From: Burkholderia territorii
GTDB taxonomy: Bacteria > Pseudomonadota > Gammaproteobacteria > Burkholderiales > Burkholderiaceae
DNA length: 64,000 bases
Assembly (NCBI RefSeq): GCF_902833055.1
Contig: NZ_CADFEJ010000008.1
Location: 62,001 to 126,000 of the forward strand
Reading direction: 5' to 3'
Part shown: positions 62,146 to 64,000 of the stretch, one piece after another
How the letters are laid out: each line of letters opens with the position of its first letter
How positions within the stretch are numbered: the first letter of the stretch is position 1
Notes under the pieces: model-generated
Seen by the model: the letters and a program-made list of their open reading frames with translations, nothing else
What the model was told of the DNA's origin: nothing
The model's database searches: none
Made by a program: the position numbers and the translations under genes

Positions 62146-63326
62146 GAATCGCGATCGTCACGCACGTCGTGCGACATAACGACGGGCAGGGCCGCGTCAA
62201 TTACGAAATCGCGCGCGCGGCGCTGGCTGAAAACTACGAGGTCACGCTGGTCGCGTCGCATGTCGCGCCCGAGCTGCTGGCCGACCCGCGCGTACGCTGG
62301 GTGCCGGTGAAGGTCGGCGGCTTCTGGCCGTCGAATCTCGTCAAGCAACAGGTGTTCGCGCTCAAGAGCGCGTGGTGGCTGCGCGCGCATCGCGGCGAGT
62401 ACGACGTGCTGCACGTGAACGGCTTCATTTCGTGGATCAAGGCCGACGTGAACACCGCGCACTTCGTGCACGGCGGCTGGTTCAAGAGCCCGTATTACCC
62501 GTTCGGGCTGACGAAGGGGCTGTGGTCGGCCTACCAGTACGTCTACACGCGCGTGAATACGGCACTCGAGCGCTGGGCGTACCGGCGCTCGCGCGCGATC
62601 ACGGCCGTGTCGCAGAAGGTGGCCGACGAGATCGCCGGGCTCGGCATCGACAGCCGCAAGATCAGCGTGATCTACAACGGCGTCGACGGCAGCGCGTTCG
62701 CGGGTGCGCAGGCCGATCGCGCGGCGTTCAAGCTGCCGGACGATGCGTTCCTGCTGCTGTTCGTCGGCGACTTGCGCACGCCGCGCAAGAACCTCGGCAC
62801 CGTGCTGAAGGCGCTGACGAAGCTTCCAGCGAACGTCCATCTCGCGGTGGCCGGCTATCTGCCCGGCAGCCCGTATCCGGACGAGGCGCGCGCGCTCGGC
62901 GTCGATTCGCGCGTGCACTTCCTCGGTCTCGTGAAGAACATGCCGACGCTGATGCGTTCGGTCGACGCATACGTGTTTCCGTCGCGCTACGAAGCGATGA
63001 GCCTGTCGTTGCTCGAAGCGATGGCCGCCGGGCTGCCGGTCGTCACCGCACGCACCGCCGGCGGCGCGGAAATCATCACGCGAGACTGCGGGATCGTGCT
63101 GGAGGACCCGGACGACCCGGCCGCGCTCGCACAGGCGATCGGCGCGCTCGCGGCGTCGCGCGACACCTGCCGCGCGATGGGCGACGCGGCCCGTGAACTG
63201 ATGACCCGTTTCGGCTGGGCCCACATGGGCGCCCAGTATGTCGCGCTCTACCGGCGCATCGGCCAACCCTCGCAGCCGTCCGCGTTCGAGCGGGTCGAGC
63301 ATGCGGTTACGCAGGAGCAGTCGTAA
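62142..63326 (+). CDS. bceJ: Family 4 glycosyltransferase
   Basis: 394 residues. Start motif IAIVTHVVRHNDGQGRVNYEIARA, C-terminal donor domain with SRYEAMSLSLLEAMAAGLPVVTARTAGGAEII (E-x7-E). The start is a TTG at 62142 that overlaps the bceI stop and has GGGGAGG at good spacing; no ATG fits. It is a retaining glycosyltransferase, and mannosyl transfer is typical of GT4 but not proven. Confidence 0.85.
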   Translation: MRIAIVTHVVRHNDGQGRVNYEIARAALAENYEVTLVASHVAPELLADPRVRWVPVKVGGFWPSNLVKQQVFALKSAWWLRAHRGEYDVLHVNGFISWIKADVNTAHFVHGGWFKSPYYPFGLTKGLWSAYQYVYTRVNTALERWAYRRSRAITAVSQKVADEIAGLGIDSRKISVIYNGVDGSAFAGAQADRAAFKLPDDAFLLLFVGDLRTPRKNLGTVLKALTKLPANVHLAVAGYLPGSPYPDEARALGVDSRVHFLGLVKNMPTLMRSVDAYVFPSRYEAMSLSLLEAMAAGLPVVTARTAGGAEIITRDCGIVLEDPDDPAALAQAIGALAASRDTCRAMGDAARELMTRFGWAHMGAQYVALYRRIGQPSQPSAFERVEHAVTQEQS

Positions 63327-64000
63327 TGTCCCAATCTTCCCGGCCGATCAAATCGTTGCAGATCGGCATGCATTGGTTCCCCGAACGCGCGGGCGGCCTC
63401 GACCGGATGTACTACTCGCTCGTCGGCGCGCTGCCCGGGGCGGGCGTCGAGGTGCGCGGGCTCGTCGCCGGCTCGCCGAAGGTCGCCGACGACACGGGCG
63501 GCGCGATCCAGGGCTTCGGACCCGCGTCGCAGCCGCTCGCGCGCCGCATGCTCGCCGCGCGCCGCGCGTTGCGCGACCAGATCCGCAGCGAGCGGCCCGA
63601 CGTGATTTCATCGCACTTCGCGCTGTACACGTTCCCGGGCCTCGACGTGACGCGCGGGATCCCGCAGGTGTCGCATTTCCAGGGCCCGTGGGCCGACGAG
63701 AGCCAGGTCGAGGGCGCCGCGTCGCTCGGGCAGCGCGCGAAGCGCTATCTCGAACAGGCCGTCTATACGCGCTCGTCGCGCCTGATCGTGCTGTCGCAGG
63801 CGTTCGGCCAGATCCTGACGAACCGCTACGGCATCGATCCGTCGCGCGTGCGCGTGATTCCCGGCTGCGTCGATACCGCGCAGTTCGACACGCCGCTCAC
63901 GCCGGCCGAGGCGCGGCACAAGCTGCAACTGCCGCAGGACCGGCCGATCGTGCTTGCGGTGCGCCGGCTCGTGCGGCGCATGGGTCTGGAAGACCTGATC
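63326..64000 (+). CDS. bceK: Family 4 glycosyltransferase, 3' end beyond window
   Basis: First 225 residues of a GT4-type enzyme. MHWFPERAGGLDRMYYSLVGALP at the N-terminus binds the acceptor, and RLIVLSQAFGQIL and RVRVIPGCVDTAQF are typical of the family. The donor-binding domain lies right of the window. The ATG overlaps the bceJ TAA by one base. Position matches the last gene of the bceA-K cluster. Confidence 0.85.
   Translation, partial: MSQSSRPIKSLQIGMHWFPERAGGLDRMYYSLVGALPGAGVEVRGLVAGSPKVADDTGGAIQGFGPASQPLARRMLAARRALRDQIRSERPDVISSHFALYTFPGLDVTRGIPQVSHFQGPWADESQVEGAASLGQRAKRYLEQAVYTRSSRLIVLSQAFGQILTNRYGIDPSRVRVIPGCVDTAQFDTPLTPAEARHKLQLPQDRPIVLAVRRLVRRMGLEDLI

Overview
The window is high-GC, densely coded DNA with the gene content of a Burkholderia cepacia complex (Bcc) secondary chromosome. 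The strongest taxonomic signals are a complete anthranilate 1,2-dioxygenase operon of the andAcAdAbAa type beside an AraC-type andR, a Wsp chemosensory operon whose output is a hybrid kinase/receiver rather than WspR, and the cepacian exopolysaccharide cluster (bceA to bceK, the last gene cut by the window end). The species assignment is inferred from gene content and order. No rRNA, tRNA, CRISPR array, prophage or intact insertion sequence was seen.

Layout. 1-4.2 kb: anthranilate dioxygenase genes (terminal oxygenase alpha and beta, Rieske ferredoxin, reductase) divergent from a partial AraC regulator. 4.3-5.6 kb: a DUF445 membrane protein. 5.7-10.6 kb: a LysR regulator divergent from a tightly coupled five-gene operon (PanE-like reductase, VOC protein, MaoC hydratase, class III CoA-transferase, AroE-like dehydrogenase) that looks like an uncharacterised acid/CoA pathway. 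10.6-11.2 kb: a toxin-first RelE/HigB-type toxin-antitoxin pair. 11.6-16.5 kb: acetolactate synthase-like enzyme, aldehyde dehydrogenase and a CPA1 antiporter. 17.0-26.0 kb: the wsp operon with overlapping stop/start codons. 26.2-36.7 kb: mostly single genes (ClC channel, riboflavin synthase-like protein, ABC exporter, DyP peroxidase, OsmC-like protein, LysR and AraC regulators, Nramp transporter, PAP2 protein). 37.0-45.0 kb: SDR and MDR oxidoreductases, a small exported protein, an AI-2E-type permease, a SYLF lipoprotein, an ElaB/YqjD-like protein, and an ECF42-type sigma factor preceded by two DGPF/YCII proteins and a VOC protein. 45.4-47.9 kb: a rubrerythrin / Fe-S protein / DUF3501 module.

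48.7-64 kb is the exopolysaccharide region. It opens with an unusual protein joining an IS5-type transposase N-terminal domain to an unrelated C-terminus. ManC/BceA follows on the minus strand, then bceB-K on the plus strand. BceA and BceC supply GDP-mannose and UDP-glucuronate, BceB primes the lipid carrier, BceG, H, J and K are glycosyltransferases, BceI is the Wzy-like polymerase, and BceE/BceF with the phosphatase BceD form the Wza/Wzc/Wzb-type export and control system.

The items most worth a second look are the transposase-domain fusion at 48660, the uncharacterised five-gene operon at 6714-10566, several clean inverted repeats in regulatory gaps, and a seven-codon minigene with its own Shine-Dalgarno in the leader of the wsp operon. 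Everything was read by eye. Family names rest on motif recognition and not on database searches.
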